NCBI GenBank assembly: GCA_007922195.1
Contig: ML682008.1
Location: 3,570,193 to 3,634,192 of the forward strand
Length of the DNA stretch: 64,000 bases
DNA from: Podocnemis expansa
Taxonomy: Eukaryota; Chordata; Testudines; Podocnemididae
Direction: 5' to 3'
This document shows, in pieces, positions 50,419 to 61,609 of the stretch. Numbering within the stretch: position 1 is the stretch's first letter; every line of letters begins with the position of its first letter. The notes under the pieces were generated by a model, which did no database searches, was not told the origin of the DNA, and was given only the letters and a program-made list of their open reading frames with translations. Made by a program: the position numbers and the translations under genes.

Positions 50419-50563
50419 CAACATCTTCAAGGGGTCAGCGGTGTGTATGTACAGCATGACGGATGTAAGGAGGGTGTTCCTCGGTCCATATGCTCATAGA
50501 GATGGTCCCAACTACCAGTGGGTGCCTTATCAAGGACGTGTGCCATATCCACGGCCAGGAACT
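50419..50563 (+). CDS. SEMA3A: SEMA3A internal exon F (about residues 332-380)
   Basis: A 145-nt exon with acceptor AG at 50417-50418 and donor GTAAGT from 50564. Its first base C completes the split Ser codon and it ends on a codon boundary after Thr. The product reads NIFKGSAVCMYSMTDVRRVF, then LGPYAHRDGPNYQWVPYQGR and VPYPRPGT. The Cys in AVCMYS is the counterpart of Cys341, the partner of Cys293. The G-AVC-YS-DVR-VF-GPY pattern is a diagnostic sema-domain motif. Residue 346 is Thr, as in chicken, rather than Ser. The exon continues in frame to the exon at 59759, giving the junction PGT|CPS. Confidence 0.97.
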
Positions 50564-50959
50564 GTAAGTGCACTGGGAAATCCAAAGATCAAAAAGTAGT
50601 TTATATTTGGTGATCAAAGAATGGCTTCACTCATTATATTGTACTCAAACTGATATCACAACAGAAGCTGAAAGAATAGAGCAGCTGAATTTAAGTAAGT
50701 GAAAACTGACTGTTCACATAGATCCAGAATTTGCAGTGACCATTTGCAATGTCCAGCACCCTTATCAATACATCCTTCAAATCTTTTTCAAGTGAAAACC
50801 ATATTAACTTCAGGAGAAGTTTGACTCATGTAGGAATGCAGGATTTTCCTGAATATTTGTGGAAGGAATAATGCAGCTTTCCTCTTGTAAACTGCATCTT
50901 TTTAGAGCCTTAAGGTAGCTATTGTAATAGCTTCAAAGTCCAAAAGGGATTTTTTTAAC

Positions 50960-51310
50960 AAGATTGACTTCAAGTCAACTTAAAATCGACTTTGTTAAGT
51001 GAACTTAGAGTATCCACACTGAAAACTCCTGTTGACTGCCTGCGCCCACACTGGCAGGTGCTAGGTCGACCCTTCCTGGTGGCCAGGGACTCTGGGAGGG
51101 GGCCTTGTGGCCAATTAAGTTGATTTAAGGTCTATTCCCTGTCTTAAGTCTATTTAATAAGGTCAACTTAAGGGTTAAGTTGACCTTAAGAGGTTGTGTT
51201 ATTAAGTCGACTTAAGGAAGCACTTAAGTCTACTTAATAAAAGCCCAGTGTATCCAATGGGATCTGTAGGTTGACTTAAGTTGACCTAAGGCTCTAGTGT
51301 AGACATGCCC
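50960..51310. mobile_element. Palindromic-word MITE, TTAAGTCGACTTAA type
   Basis: The right end is GTGTAGACATGCCC. The left end is unclear; GAGTATCCACACT at about 51008 resembles an internal or displaced terminus. The interior repeats TTAAGTCGACTTAA (perfect at 51202-51215), TTAAGTTGACCTTAA and related words. A GC-richer spacer lies at 51030-51110. Confidence 0.6.
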
Positions 51311-51469
51311 TATGGTATCTATGGAACCACTATTTAAGACTTCCATTCCACTCCAGTTATTGTGAGACCCCAGAAATGCTACAGAGCTTTGCCTATAATC
51401 TGCCTTTTCTGTAGTAAAAGGTATTTTAGAGGAGTGGTTTGCATTGTACTTATTAGGGTAGTTCATCAA

Positions 51470-51503
51470 CTGGTATAAATCAGCTGAGCTCCATTGAAAC
51501 TCC
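51470..51503. repeat. Short palindrome relic, CTGGTATAAATCAGC family
   Basis: CTGGTATAAATCAGCTGAGC, then TCCATTGAAACTCC. Same family as 30581-30638. Confidence 0.4.
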
Positions 51504-52327
51504 ATATACTAGGGCTGTAGCTATGCCTGAAATAATCTGAAAAGCTTCAGTAGACTGCTGTCAACAAACCAACAGTAGCAAATGGGCATCATTCAGATGT
51601 TGATATTTCTATGATTTATAGTAATATAGACTGTCATTTAATTCTCAGTATCATATAATAAACTAGTACTTTCAAGTCTGTTCTGAAAATCATCTTCCAT
51701 CATAAATGTGTGAAGTAATTGCTAAATAATATAGATGTCTGGCCTAACAAAAACAGCTTCTGAAGTTTAAGAAAAGAATGGATTTCTCAACAAAAGGATT
51801 GTATAATTCACCTCACTCAGTGAATGTGATTTCTAAGGGGCAACCAAACTTCTTCATGGAAAAATCTGAAAGTCTGCAATGTTTAGTGGATTTTTGCTAC
51901 TGAGATGGTGAATTAGTTTAAAAAATCCCAGGGTGGAATCAAAGACAGTTTTAACAGAGTTGCTAGTTTTACTCTACAGTTGGGTGGGAAACAGTTTTTC
52001 ACGTGTTATGAAAAATGCCAAGATTTTGAGGTTTTTTCCTGCCATGAATTGGTATGAAAAGATCAAAAACTGAAAAATTTTCATGAACTGAAAATCCACC
52101 AAAAGAATAAAAAAGTGGTGTTCAGTGTATAAGTATGATTTTGGTTATGAAATATCACATTCCCTTTATGCCTGTCTGGCAAGAGGGAGAGGAAAGGGTT
52201 AATATTGTATTTTACTAGATAACCCTGGTAGTTTCTAGGTGAAAATCCTCATCCTCATATAGCATCATATAAATTTATTGTCTGACTCCACTCATGACAA
52301 CTCTGGCTCATCCTGGAAGGTTTTTAA

Positions 52328-53140
52328 ATATGAAAAGGGATAGCCGTGTTCTAGGCCTGTAAAAAAACAACAAATAAATCTGTATGTTCACACATACAGG
52401 GCTTGTTTCAAAACAAGACATTTCGAAACAAGTTGTTTCGAAATAAAGAGTTATTTCAAAACACCTTATTTTGAAGGACAAAAACAGTGTCCTAGAAATA
52501 AGGGAGCGAAGTAGCATGTCCACAGTGTGGACATGGTATTTCACTTGGGGAGGGGGCTGCAGGCACCCGCAGGGTGAAGCGCAGCCACGCTGCGGGGGGG
52601 CTGCAGGCTCCCATCAGGTGAAGCGGACCCACGCGCCTCACCCCGCCGGCTTTAAAGCCCGGGCTGCGCCGAACCCACAGACACCTGCAGGGTGAGGCGT
52701 GTGGCTGCACTTCACCCCGCGGGTGCCTGCAGACCCGCTCTGCCGGCCAGAGGACACCCCTCAACACCCTGGCCAGGGTGTTGAGGGTTCCCTGGCCAGG
52801 GTGCTGAGGGGGTAGCCCTTCCTCCCAGGGTGCTTAGCACCCTGGGATGAAGGTCAAATGTTTCGGAACACTTTGTTCCAAAACAACATGTCCACACAGG
52901 GTTGTTTTGAAACCCCTAGTTTCGAAACAACCTTGTTTCGATAAGAAATGAGGTATAAGCCATTTCGACAGAATGGCTCCCATTTCGAAACAAGGGGTTT
53001 CCTTGTTTCGAAATGGCCATGCATCGTGTGGCCATGGCATTTCTTATTTTGAAACAACCTCGTTGTTTCGAAATAAGAATGCTGTGTGAACACACCCTTA
53101 GTCTTAACGTGCCACACAACTCCTTGTTGTTTTTTTAAAT
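52328..53140. repeat. Foldback-family copy interrupted by a composite element
   Basis: 52328-52381 (GGATAGCCGTGTT, TAAAAAAACAACAAATAAAT, CTG) and 53098-53140 (TTAGTCTTAACGTGCCACAC, AACTCCTTGTTGTTTTTTTA) join to give the usual family order AAATAAATCTG|TTAGTCTTAA. The interruption therefore falls exactly at the TTA. Confidence 0.75.
52382..53097. mobile_element. Large TTTCGAAA-type element with GC-rich core
   Basis: About 716 bp. The left end is TGTTCACACATACAGGGC (slightly eroded) and the right end GCTGTGTGAACACACCC, followed by TTA. The outer parts carry TTTCGAAA palindromes. The core (52536-52850) is GC-rich and has its own inverted repeats: 52559-52586 and 52703-52730 pair at about 26 of 28 positions. 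CATGTCCACAGTGTGGACATG around 52515 is a perfect 21-nt dyad. No recognised protein is encoded; frames in the core are by-products of its composition. Confidence 0.7.
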
Positions 53141-53394
53141 ATGTTCTTCGGGGTTTAATAAATGTTTTTTGAACTCCTATTTGGTTACAGGAATGAATAG
53201 AGTAATATTAAAACAAAAAAGAAACCACTCAATATTTTCATTAGGAAAATAAATTGTGCTGAGAAAATACCATTTTTCATTACAGTTCTGTTGTGGTGAG
53301 TTGAGGACCTGCACAACACCGTTTGAACCCTAATGAAGCTGTCAAAATCTCCATCTCTTTTAGGTACATAAAAGATTGCAAGGAGCTCAGGCAC

Positions 53395-53575
53395 AGTCCT
53401 CAAAACACCCCTGTAAGACAGGAAAGTGCAATTATCCCTGCTCTACTGATGAGGAACTAAAGTAGAGAGATGTTAAGTATCTTACCCAAGATTACATGAG
53501 AAAACTGTAGCAGAGCAATGGCTTGAACCAACATCTCACAGTTCGTAGACAAGTGTTCTAACCACAGAAAGATCC
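53395..53575 (-). repeat. MIR SINE, minus strand
   Basis: ATTATCCCTGCTCTACTGAT, GAGGAACTAAAGTAGAGAGA, CTTACCCAAGATTACATGAG and CAAGTGTTCTAACCACAGAA follow reversed MIR order. Confidence 0.8.
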
Positions 53576-54429
53576 TTTCCCAATAGGAAATTAGTACTTA
53601 ACTGTTACATTGGTCTCATGCTAGCTGTCTGCTCAGGATGAATTTCAACCTTAGAGCTGGAGATTCACTGAAACATGACTAAATGCAGATTCACCACTAA
53701 AAGAAAAAAAAATATTGTCAGTATTTTTCATGTTGATGGCTTTGAAATAGCATTCTTGAAATTTGTGGTAGCTGAAATCTCTTTCTCTTTCCCTCATGTA
53801 TTTATCTGATAGGATTTGTATTTACAATGAGAGATGACTCAGGCTTGAATTGAGATTTCTTTTATAACAGTAACATCTGATTTATTTTCAAAAGCTTCTG
53901 AAGGCTTCTGAAAGGTGAAGAATAAGCCTGAACTTTGTTTGTGTGTTCTGTTTGGGGCTTCCCCATTCAGGAATAGCAAAAATAAAGGGAGTAACAAAAC
54001 CATGCAACAGATCCAGAGCATCTTACACTGGTTTTGCTCCAAATTTCCCTAAGGGGTAACCGGCCTTAGTGATTTGAGGAATTTTATAGGTATGGTGCTA
54101 ACAAAGCCCTTGTGCATCTGGTGGCTTGCCCAGTACCAGGAAACTGAAGGAATATGAACGACTCTGTGAAGTGCTCAGTCATCTTTGTAGTGGAAGAAGT
54201 TACAAACAGTTCTATATCTGCACTTTTACTGCATTGAAATCTTTCAAGGTCACAGAGAAGTGGGCAGGATTTACCCAAATAAGCCTTATAGAGTATATTT
54301 TTAGTTCTTTGCACTTCAAAATAAAGAAGTAAATATATACATGTTCATTTTTTCCTTCTAAATTATACATACATCAAGCTGCAAATAAATCATACTAATA
54401 TGAAATTATGAAAGTGGAGACAAGCCTGT

Positions 54430-55125
54430 TGAAATTCTCTGGGTTAAGTTGAGAGGAGAATGCAACCAGAGTGATGTCATGGTGGGTGTCTGCTATAGAC
54501 TTCAATTACCCTGACATCTGCTGGGATGGCAATACAGCAGTGCACAGACAATCCAGGTAGGAGTGTTGCCAGCAGACTGAGGGATGTGATTATTTCCCTC
54601 TATTCGGCGCTGGCAAGACCGCATCTGGAATACTGTGTCCAGTTTTAGGCTCTGCACTACAGAAGGGATGTTGAAAAATTAGAAAGAGTCCAGCGGAGGA
54701 CAACAAAAATGATTGGGGGCTGGGGCAAATGACTTATGAAGAGAGACTGAAGGAACTAGGTTTATTTAGTCTGCAGAAGAGTAGATTGAGGGGGTAGTTG
54801 ATAACTACTTCAAGGGGTGCTCCAAAGAGGAGGGAGCTAAACTGTTCTCAGTAGTAACAGACAACAGAACAAAGAGCAATGGTTTCAAGTTGTAGCTGGG
54901 GTGGTCGACGTTGGATATTAGGAAAAACTTTTTCACTAGGAGGGTAGTGAAGCATTGGAATAGGTTTTCTAGGGAAGTGGTGGATTCTTCATCTTTGGAA
55001 ACAATTAAGGCCCAGTTAGACAAAACCCTGGCTGGGATGATTTAGTGGGAGTGTTCTGATTTTAGCAGGGGGTAGGACTAGATGATCTCATGAGAGTCCT
55101 ACCAACCCCATGATTCTCTGATTCT
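54430..55125 (+). mobile_element. CR1 LINE fragment with internal deletion
   Basis: 54430-54556 resembles an upstream CR1 segment (GGGTGTCTGCTATAGACTTC, ACATCTGCTGGGATGGCAAT). It then jumps at about 54557 to the RT C-terminus region (AGTGTTGCCAGCAGACTGAG, CTGGAATACTGTGTCCAGTT), which also occurs at 21070 in the other copy. It ends in the CR1 tail CATGATTCTCTGATTCTA. No open frame. Confidence 0.83.
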
Positions 55126-55475
55126 ATATGAGTTTGATTTATTTACATATATAAATAAGGAAGGAATGAGCTATTGATATGAATCAATTAGAAGGATATA
55201 TATTCATGAGAATTACATGTATATAATTATAATAAGGACTCTATAAGAATATGTATGTTATGTGGAAAGATATTTTTATATATGGATATGAATCAGCAGG
55301 TAGTACACACACAAGGGGTGAGATATGGATAAGGAGACAGATATCTCCTTCTAACTGATTCATATTCATATCTCACTCCTTAAGTAAATCAAACTACAAA
55401 GCCCTGGCAAGCCTCTAAACCTCTTCAATTCCCAGTGAAATCAGAGGGAATTGTGGTTTTTAGTACATTGCTGGA

Positions 55476-56156
55476 CTGGGCCCTCAACTTACAGCCCATG
55501 GGCCAGATCCAGCTGGCCAACAGAGCAGGGCCAGGCGTGCACACACACGTGCACTCTGACTCAGTCGCATGATCGAAATCACAAGACAGGGGAACAAAGG
55601 AAGTGCTCCAGCCTATCTCGGTTCAGCTCATTTGTGGTCTGCCAGCCAATCAGAGTCTCAGTCACAGCAGGCTGGACCAGGATCCCGGAGAGCCACCACA
55701 CTGCCCCCCACCCCAACTGTTCACTGTCAGTCAGCATGCTAATCTGATTGACAGCACATTGTATGAATCACAAACAAGAAAAGGAAAAAGTGGAGGGGGC
55801 TCACTTGGGGAAAAAGCCAATCAAAGGCCAGCAAGCTGAATGACCAACAGTGCCACTGCGGGATCAGGAAAGTGGAAAGGGAAGGGGTCCGGGAGCCGCA
55901 CAGCAAGGGGTGGGGGATCCAGGAGCTGCACAGAAGAGGGAGAGATCTGGGAACCAGCATGGGAAAGGGAACCCACAAGGCAGGGGAAAGGAAAGGCATC
56001 AAAGAGCCTGCAGGGTTGGGGAGGGGAAAGGGGAGCCTATGCTGCTCCAAACGTGGCAAGGGAAAGTGTTCAAAAGCCAGTGCAGACACGTTGCCTGTTT
56101 CAGTTGTCCCGCCCTCTAACGTGGCCTCCCCACATTGAATGAGTTTGACGGCTCTG
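55476..56156. repeat. GC-rich unclassified element with possible inverted ends
   Basis: The left end CTGGGCCCTCAACTTACA and the right end AGTTTGACGGCTCTG are rough inverse repeats, reminiscent of hAT termini. Inside is a G/A-rich segment (55860-56040) with repeated GGGAGCCGCACAGCA / AGGAGCTGCACAGAA motifs. No clear target duplication (TTGCTGGA / CTCTGTAT). The open frames here come from composition bias. Confidence 0.45.
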
Positions 56157-56184
56157 CTCTGTATAGATCAGTGGTTTGTCAGTG

Positions 56185-56312
56185 TCTGACAAAGTAGGAT
56201 TTTCTCCCATGAAAGCTCACAAGATAAATAAATTTGTTAGTCTTTCAAAGTGCCATAAGTGTCATTGTTCATTTTGCTGAATAGACTAACATAGCTACCC
56301 CTCTGGAACTTA
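56185..56312 (+). repeat. Foldback-family fragment (right arm plus tail)
   Basis: GTCTGACAAAGTAGGATTTT, CTCCCATGAAAGCTCACAAG, AAATTTGTTAGTCTTTCAAA and the tail TGAATAGACTAACATAGCTA. No left arm. Confidence 0.75.
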
Positions 56313-56385
56313 TTAGAGAACAGATCACTACGAGAATTCGGTATTCAAAAGTCACAGTGTATTGACTGAATGATATCCAGTATCC

Positions 56386-56466
56386 TGTATCTGACAAAGT
56401 GTGATTTTTCTCTCATGAAAGCTCACACAATAAATTCATTAGTCGTTAGGTGCCACAGAACTTGTT
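56386..56466 (+). repeat. Foldback-family arm fragment
   Basis: ATCTGACAAAGTGTGATTTT, CTCATGAAAGCTCACACAAT, TTAGGTGCCACAGAACTTGT. It is cut off by the MITE that starts at 56467. Confidence 0.7.
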
Positions 56467-56843
56467 GGCTATGTCTACATCTAAAAGCTTAGTTCTGACT
56501 TGCTTAGTCCGAACTATAAAGTTCGAAGTTAGTTTGAACCAACCACGTTTTTTTTTTTTTAGTTTGCCCTAAATTTTTAGTTCAAACTAAAAAAGCCTGG
56601 CTAGTTCAAACTAACTGCTAATTTGAATTTATTTGGTTACTACACTGTGCTATTTCAAACTAAAGTTTGAAATAAGTTTGAACTAAGCAGTTAGTTTGAA
56701 CTTACCATTCAAACTAACTAGTTCAAGCCGAGCTTTGAAAATTTTTTTAGTTCCAGCTAGGTAACGTCGAGTGTAGCCAGGGATCAAATTAGTTCAGATT
56801 AAACCTCTTTAGTCCAGACTAATTTACTAGTGTAGACATAGCC
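56467..56843 (+). mobile_element. Palindromic-word MITE, TTAGTTCRAACTAA type
   Basis: 377 bp from GGCTATGTCTACATC to GTGTAGACATAGCC, the best-preserved ends of this subfamily in the window. Flanks are GTT / ATT. The interior has TTAGTTCAAACTAA, AGTTTGAACCAACC and TTTAGTCCAGACTAATTTAC near the right end, as in the copy at 12397. It lies directly after a foldback arm, so it probably inserted into it. Confidence 0.78.
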
Positions 56844-57534
56844 ATTGTTTGTATCCTTTATTTTAACTCTAAGGGATAGATTTTAACTTCAGGGAGAATG
56901 GGAGGTGGAGCAGAAGCAGCTCTGGATAAGTCAGAAGTAGCTCTGAGGTTCAGGGTGAAGCAGATTCATCTCAGTGAAGTATAACTTCACTCTTTCTTCC
57001 ATCTTTTTCATGAGAGTTAGAGGTTTAGTATGGGCATAGGACAGCAAGAAATTGCTATTTCTTAATACTGTGCTGGCTCAGCTATGCTGGTCAATGAGCA
57101 GGGAGAATTGGTTAATGTCTCTACCCAATTTCCACCCCTCCCATCCACCTAGAGAGGGGAAGGAGAAAGGGGGAATGTATCCCCATTTATTTTTTGCATG
57201 CCCAACCAGTAGGTCCAGATAATCCATATAGAAGTACAAAGGGCGAGATTTTACTTCCTTTTCATGCTCTATGTAAGTATGGAGTCCAAGTCACAATCAT
57301 AATTTTTGAATTGGGTTTCTCTAACAAATGCAGATGATTACAAATCTAAAATTGGCTTGCTGTAAATATTATGCCTAACATGTTGTCTTGATGAACATTG
57401 CTGCCAGTCAGCAACTTTGCTAAAATATTGGTCGAAAGTAAACAAAAAAGGGGTCAAAACACAGCTGAAATCTAGTCATTTAAAAATTGAAATGAATGTA
57501 CATAGATTTTTTTGCAGTATTTGCCAAGTTACAG

Positions 57535-57612
57535 TTAACAATACTTAATGCTTATATAGTGATTTTCCTGTTCAAAGCACTTTACATACATTATCTAATT
57601 AATCCTTGATTA
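57535..57612 (-). repeat. MIR fragment, minus strand
   Basis: CAATACTTAATGCTTATATA, then AAAGCACTTTACATACATTA and TCTAATTAATCC match the reversed 3' half of MIR. Confidence 0.7.
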
Positions 57613-57778
57613 ATGTAAGTAATCAGTATCACACTCTAGTTGGAATTTTAATTCAAGTGTAAAGCAATCTTTGGCACTGCACCCTAAAAACACAGGATTT
57701 CAGACTGAATCCAGGAATGTTAAAGATTTAGTAACAGTAAGTTTTTTTCTATATGGAAATATAAGAACATATGGATAT

Positions 57779-57779
<1 letters not shown>

Positions 57780-57817
<38 letters not shown>

Positions 57818-57825
57818 TAATAAAG
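57780..57825. repeat. AAT microsatellite
   Basis: About fourteen AAT units, with one interruption near the 3' end. Confidence 0.95.
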
Positions 57826-58329
57826 CACTAGAATGTAGAGGTAATAAGAATGGGTGACTACGTTGCTATCTTTATGAATATTGCTTATTTGGCTAATTGT
57901 GTTTAATTGGTAATTCCTTCCTTCTCTAATATGTAACAAAAGAGAATGTCGGAATTTGCTTCTTTGAAAATATGCAAAAAAGTGAAAACCTTTCATACCC
58001 CCCATGCTTCCCACTACATTGAAGTGTCCCTCAGCTGCTCCTTTTGGCCATATTGATTTCTTTGTGTCATTTCTGATGAATTATTAATAATCTGGACCAA
58101 GGTGATGGCAAAGACAATTGATTTCTTCTACTGAGAATCCTGCAAGATCTGGATTTCTGTTTAATTAGTTTTTGGTTTGCAAGTTTTTACTCTGAGTGCT
58201 GACTGTTCCATCAGTGTGAATAAAAGACACATTGCCCACAGCTTTATATAACCAGAGAGTTCTTATTACAATCCAATTCAAGAAACATAAGTATAATGAA
58301 ATGTGCTTTATAGTTTTGTATATTTGAGA

Positions 58330-58540
58330 TTGATGTCTGGTGTTTAAGTGGTTGGAGCTGAGCACCTGGCATTGTTTACTCAAAATTCCTGTGTGACCTA
58401 GGGTAAGTCATTTAATTGCCTTTTGCTTCAGTTTCCTCATCTATAAAATGGGGCTAATAACAATTCTCTAATTTACAGAGACATATTGTTAGTCCAAAAT
58501 CTCTGATACTCATAAAGTATTTTAAGTTTTGAGAGAGAAG
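58330..58540 (+). repeat. MIR SINE, plus strand
   Basis: CCTGTGTGACCTAGGGTAAG, TCAGTTTCCTCATCTATAAA and ATGGGGCTAATAACAATTCT are the MIR core in forward order. Confidence 0.85.
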
Positions 58541-58884
58541 ACATTAGGTAAGGGCTAGCACAAACTCTGAATATATAAGTACACTACCCCCACATGAATT
58601 GTGGGTGGAGAAAGGAGAAGGGAATGCTTGTAGGTGAATAGAGCCCTGGCTTTACTACTGTCCTTACCACGCTTTTGCTCGTCCACACCTACTTGCCCAT
58701 GGGTGGAGAGAGCAGTGTTTGTGTAGCTCTTCTGCTTTGCATAGCATCCGGAGCCAAGATTGGTTAGTTCATGGACTCTCTCCCCTGTGCTTCTGTCTAA
58801 GGCCTATGGACAGCCTTGTCACCATCTGTGTCATTGTACTGCTCACTAAGAGTTTACACTGAGGAAAGTAGTCTGAAATCACTA

Positions 58885-59097
58885 AAACAAGCAAGGAGTC
58901 CTGCGGCACTTAAAGATTAATTAATTTGTTTATTGCATGAGCTTTCATGGAAGAAACTCCCATCTGATAAAGTGGGATTTTCTCCTATGAAAGTTCATGC
59001 AATAAATAATAAATAAATAAATTTGTTAGTCTTTAAGTGCCACAGGACTTCTTGCTTGTTTTGCTGAACTAGACTAACATGGCTACCCTCTTGGAAC
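58885..59097 (+). mobile_element. Complete foldback element with 12-bp duplication
   Basis: 213 bp. The left arm has CAAGCAAGGAGTCCTGCGGC and GCATGAGCTTTCATGGAAGA; the right arm is its imperfect reverse complement (GTGGGATTTTCTCCTATGAA, AGTGCCACAGGACTTCTTGC). It is followed by the tail GAACTAGACTAACATGGCTA and CCCTCTTGGAA. An exact 12-bp duplication CTGAAATCACTA flanks it (58873-58884, 59098-59109). The loop between the arms is only a few bases, so this copy shows the compact form. Confidence 0.88.
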
Positions 59098-59758
59098 CTG
59101 AAATCACTACAATCTCTTTATTCACCACCCAAGCTAGAAAATTTATACAAATAGTTCAAGACAGCAGGATCCTCACCATCAGAACCACTTGGATGATGCC
59201 AGATATATCCAGATAATCAGCAGTTTAGATAATCATGAGTAAACAGAACTGGGATTCACACTGACAGTTCATTAGGGGCCTAGCCTAAGGTCCTTTGAAG
59301 TGAATGAGTTTTGACTTGACTCCCAGAAGAAGATCCTTAGATAATGGGGTGTTTGTTATGGATAATCAGTTTTTTACCATATAGCTAACTGAGTGCTTTA
59401 ATCTGTGTCTTTCATAAAGTAATTGTAAGCTTATTCAACATCCCTATCATCTTCCACTGCCAATTAGAAAGATAATACTAATCAGTAAATTACTGACAAT
59501 CAATTATTTGCACAGAACAGTGATAAGAAAACTAATGTACATGAACTGTAATATTCTATAGCATGAGCTATATAGTTTTCAACAAACAAAAATATTTCTC
59601 CAAAGACTTTCGATGTCAGTGTTAATGTCACTGTACAGTTATTGTCCATCATTGGATAATTATATGCTGGGCTATGCTGTATTAAGGACTGAATGCTTAT
59701 ATGGATCTCAGAAATTGATGTGTTATAAGGTGCAAAAAATTCTCTTTCTTGTTCTTAG

Positions 59759-59989
<231 letters not shown>

Positions 59990-61224
59990 TAACGATATAT
60001 CATTTGTTCTCACATGTTTTATGAGAAGTAGAGTAGACTAGTGTTTTTCGTTAGTCCTTGAAAGAAAGCTTATTTTTGTGTTCTATAGCGTACAACTATG
60101 AAGTGCTTTATGGCAAGGCTCAGTATGTTTTTTTCTTTTCCTTTTTGTTACATAAGAGATTCATGTTGCTGGATCTTAGGTGTTTTCCCTTTGACTTCAG
60201 TTGAAATAGGAACAGATCCCGGGGTGTTCAGGGATTTTTTTATTTTTTTAATTAAAGGCACCTTCCTCATGTGAGTTATAATTTGTCTTTAACTACATAT
60301 TTTCAGATTCATGTTCATCACTCCATAGGAACTATTCATGAAGAGATCAATCAGGATTTGTCTCAATTGTGAAATATTTCCCATATCTTCTTTAAACATA
60401 TTTTGCACTGTGCCAACTTAAACAGGCCACCAACCAGAACAAATGTTGTATTACCTTCAACCCAGCTGGTATTCTGATATCTATAAGAGATGCTAGGAAG
60501 GACAAAAAATTATTCTGAAGCATGATGCCCCTAGTAAAGTGTTTTGTACTGCCTTATGGCTTCTACTTTACATCATTCTTCCAGCAGACAAAAGAGGGAA
60601 TTTGCTTGTAAATAAAGAATTTTTGCTAGAGTACTACTAAAATTTCTGCATGAAATCCCCAGGGGCAATACATTTAGCTCTGTTCCCTTATTGACATCCT
60701 GGAACTACATTGATAATCGTCATCTGAGGAGTTGACCTTATCTCTTTCATGTCTTTCCACCATATTTACTAGTGCTTTTAAATTTGTATTGAATATGGTG
60801 CTCTAAAAATGAACAGGCTCTCTTGTTGTTCTTCCTTCTTTCTCAGAAGAATACTGTTTCTGAGTGGCGCTGGTTACAAATCTACAGCTCCAGACTTGGG
60901 GGTCAGATTCCAAAGCAATAAATCTAAAGGCCCTCTTCACGTTGATGCCTAACATAAATCATGAGTAAACTGAGACCTTGGCTGAAGCTTTGTATGCTAA
61001 ATATGTTGCATATGTACTAAACATTTACTGCAGAAAATGCAACCATAAAGAAAATGCTCCAGCTTTTTGAAGTTGTGAATTGCCCTATGACATGTTTGGG
61101 TTGTAGTGGACTGTTCTTTAAAACTCATAAAAATGCTTTAATCTGCTTTCATGTGCCACAGATATTCTCCATCATACAGAGAAAAGGGGTTGATGTGTCC
61201 ACATCTTGCAATAACAATAATAAG

Positions 61225-61438
61225 ATAGCTCTAATATAGTACTTTTCATCAGTAGGCCTCACAGGGCTTTATAAAGGGAATAAACATCACTATCCCCATT
61301 TTACAGATTGGGAAAGTAAGGTGCAGAGAAATGAAATAATCTGGCCAAGGCCACCCAGCAGATCAGACACTGAGAGAGGAATAGAACATAAGCCTTCTGA
61401 GTTCCCATTCAGTGCTCTGCCTATTAGGCCACACTATT
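61225..61438 (-). repeat. MIR SINE, minus strand, well preserved
   Basis: TATCCCCATTTTACAGATTG, GGAAAGTAAGGTGCAGAGAA, CTGGCCAAGGCCACCCAGCA and GTGCTCTGCCTATTAGGCCA: nearly full-length reversed MIR. Confidence 0.9.
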
Positions 61439-61458
61439 ATGGCTTTCAGACAGTCATT

Positions 61459-61581
61459 TAGTGTAGTGACTAGCACCTCTGCTTAACATGCAGAAGGTCC
61501 TGGGTTCAATTCCTAGGGAGTTGGACTTGGTGATCTCATGAGGTCCCTTCCAGCCCTATGATATGATTTGATTTGATTTAT
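61459..61581 (+). repeat. tRNA-derived SINE with CR1-like 3' end
   Basis: A tRNA-like head with box A (TAGTGACTAGCAC) and box B GGTTCAATTCC at 61503-61513, then GTTGGACTTGGTGATCTCAT and GAGGTCCCTTCCAGCCCTAT, and a TGATTTGATTTGATTT tail. A SINE sharing its 3' end with CR1 is known in turtles and fits mobilisation by CR1 enzymes. It is not a functional tRNA gene. Confidence 0.85.
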
Positions 61582-61609
61582 GACTTGATCCTGATCTCTC
61601 TGAAGTAAA

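Larger units (their letters stand above)
50564..59758 (+). other. SEMA3A: SEMA3A intron F-G (9195 bp)
   Basis: Phase 0 intron, GTAAGT donor and TTCTTAG acceptor. It contains a palindromic-word element of the TTAAGTCGACTTAA type (about 50960-51310), a composite element with a GC-rich core (52382-53097) inserted in a foldback copy, a MIR (53395-53575), a CR1 fragment (54430-55125), a GC-rich unclassified element (55476-56156), foldback copies (56185-56312, 56386-56466, 58885-59097), a further palindromic-word MITE (56467-56843), MIR fragments and an AAT microsatellite (57780-57825). The stretch 56850-57520 shows no gene or named repeat. Confidence 0.85.

Noticed and set aside
52536..52850. Possible CpG island or promoter
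   Set aside because: The GC-rich block lies inside a transposon shell with inverted repeats, deep in an intron and far from the SEMA3A start. No TATA, initiator or first exon is recognisable.
55451..56142. Cluster of overlapping open frames on both strands
   Set aside because: Caused by high GC and few stop codons in a repeat-like block; no family motif in any frame.
61459..61581. tRNA gene
   Set aside because: Box A and box B are present, but the sequence does not fold into a full cloverleaf and continues into a CR1-like tail; two other truncated copies exist in the window.
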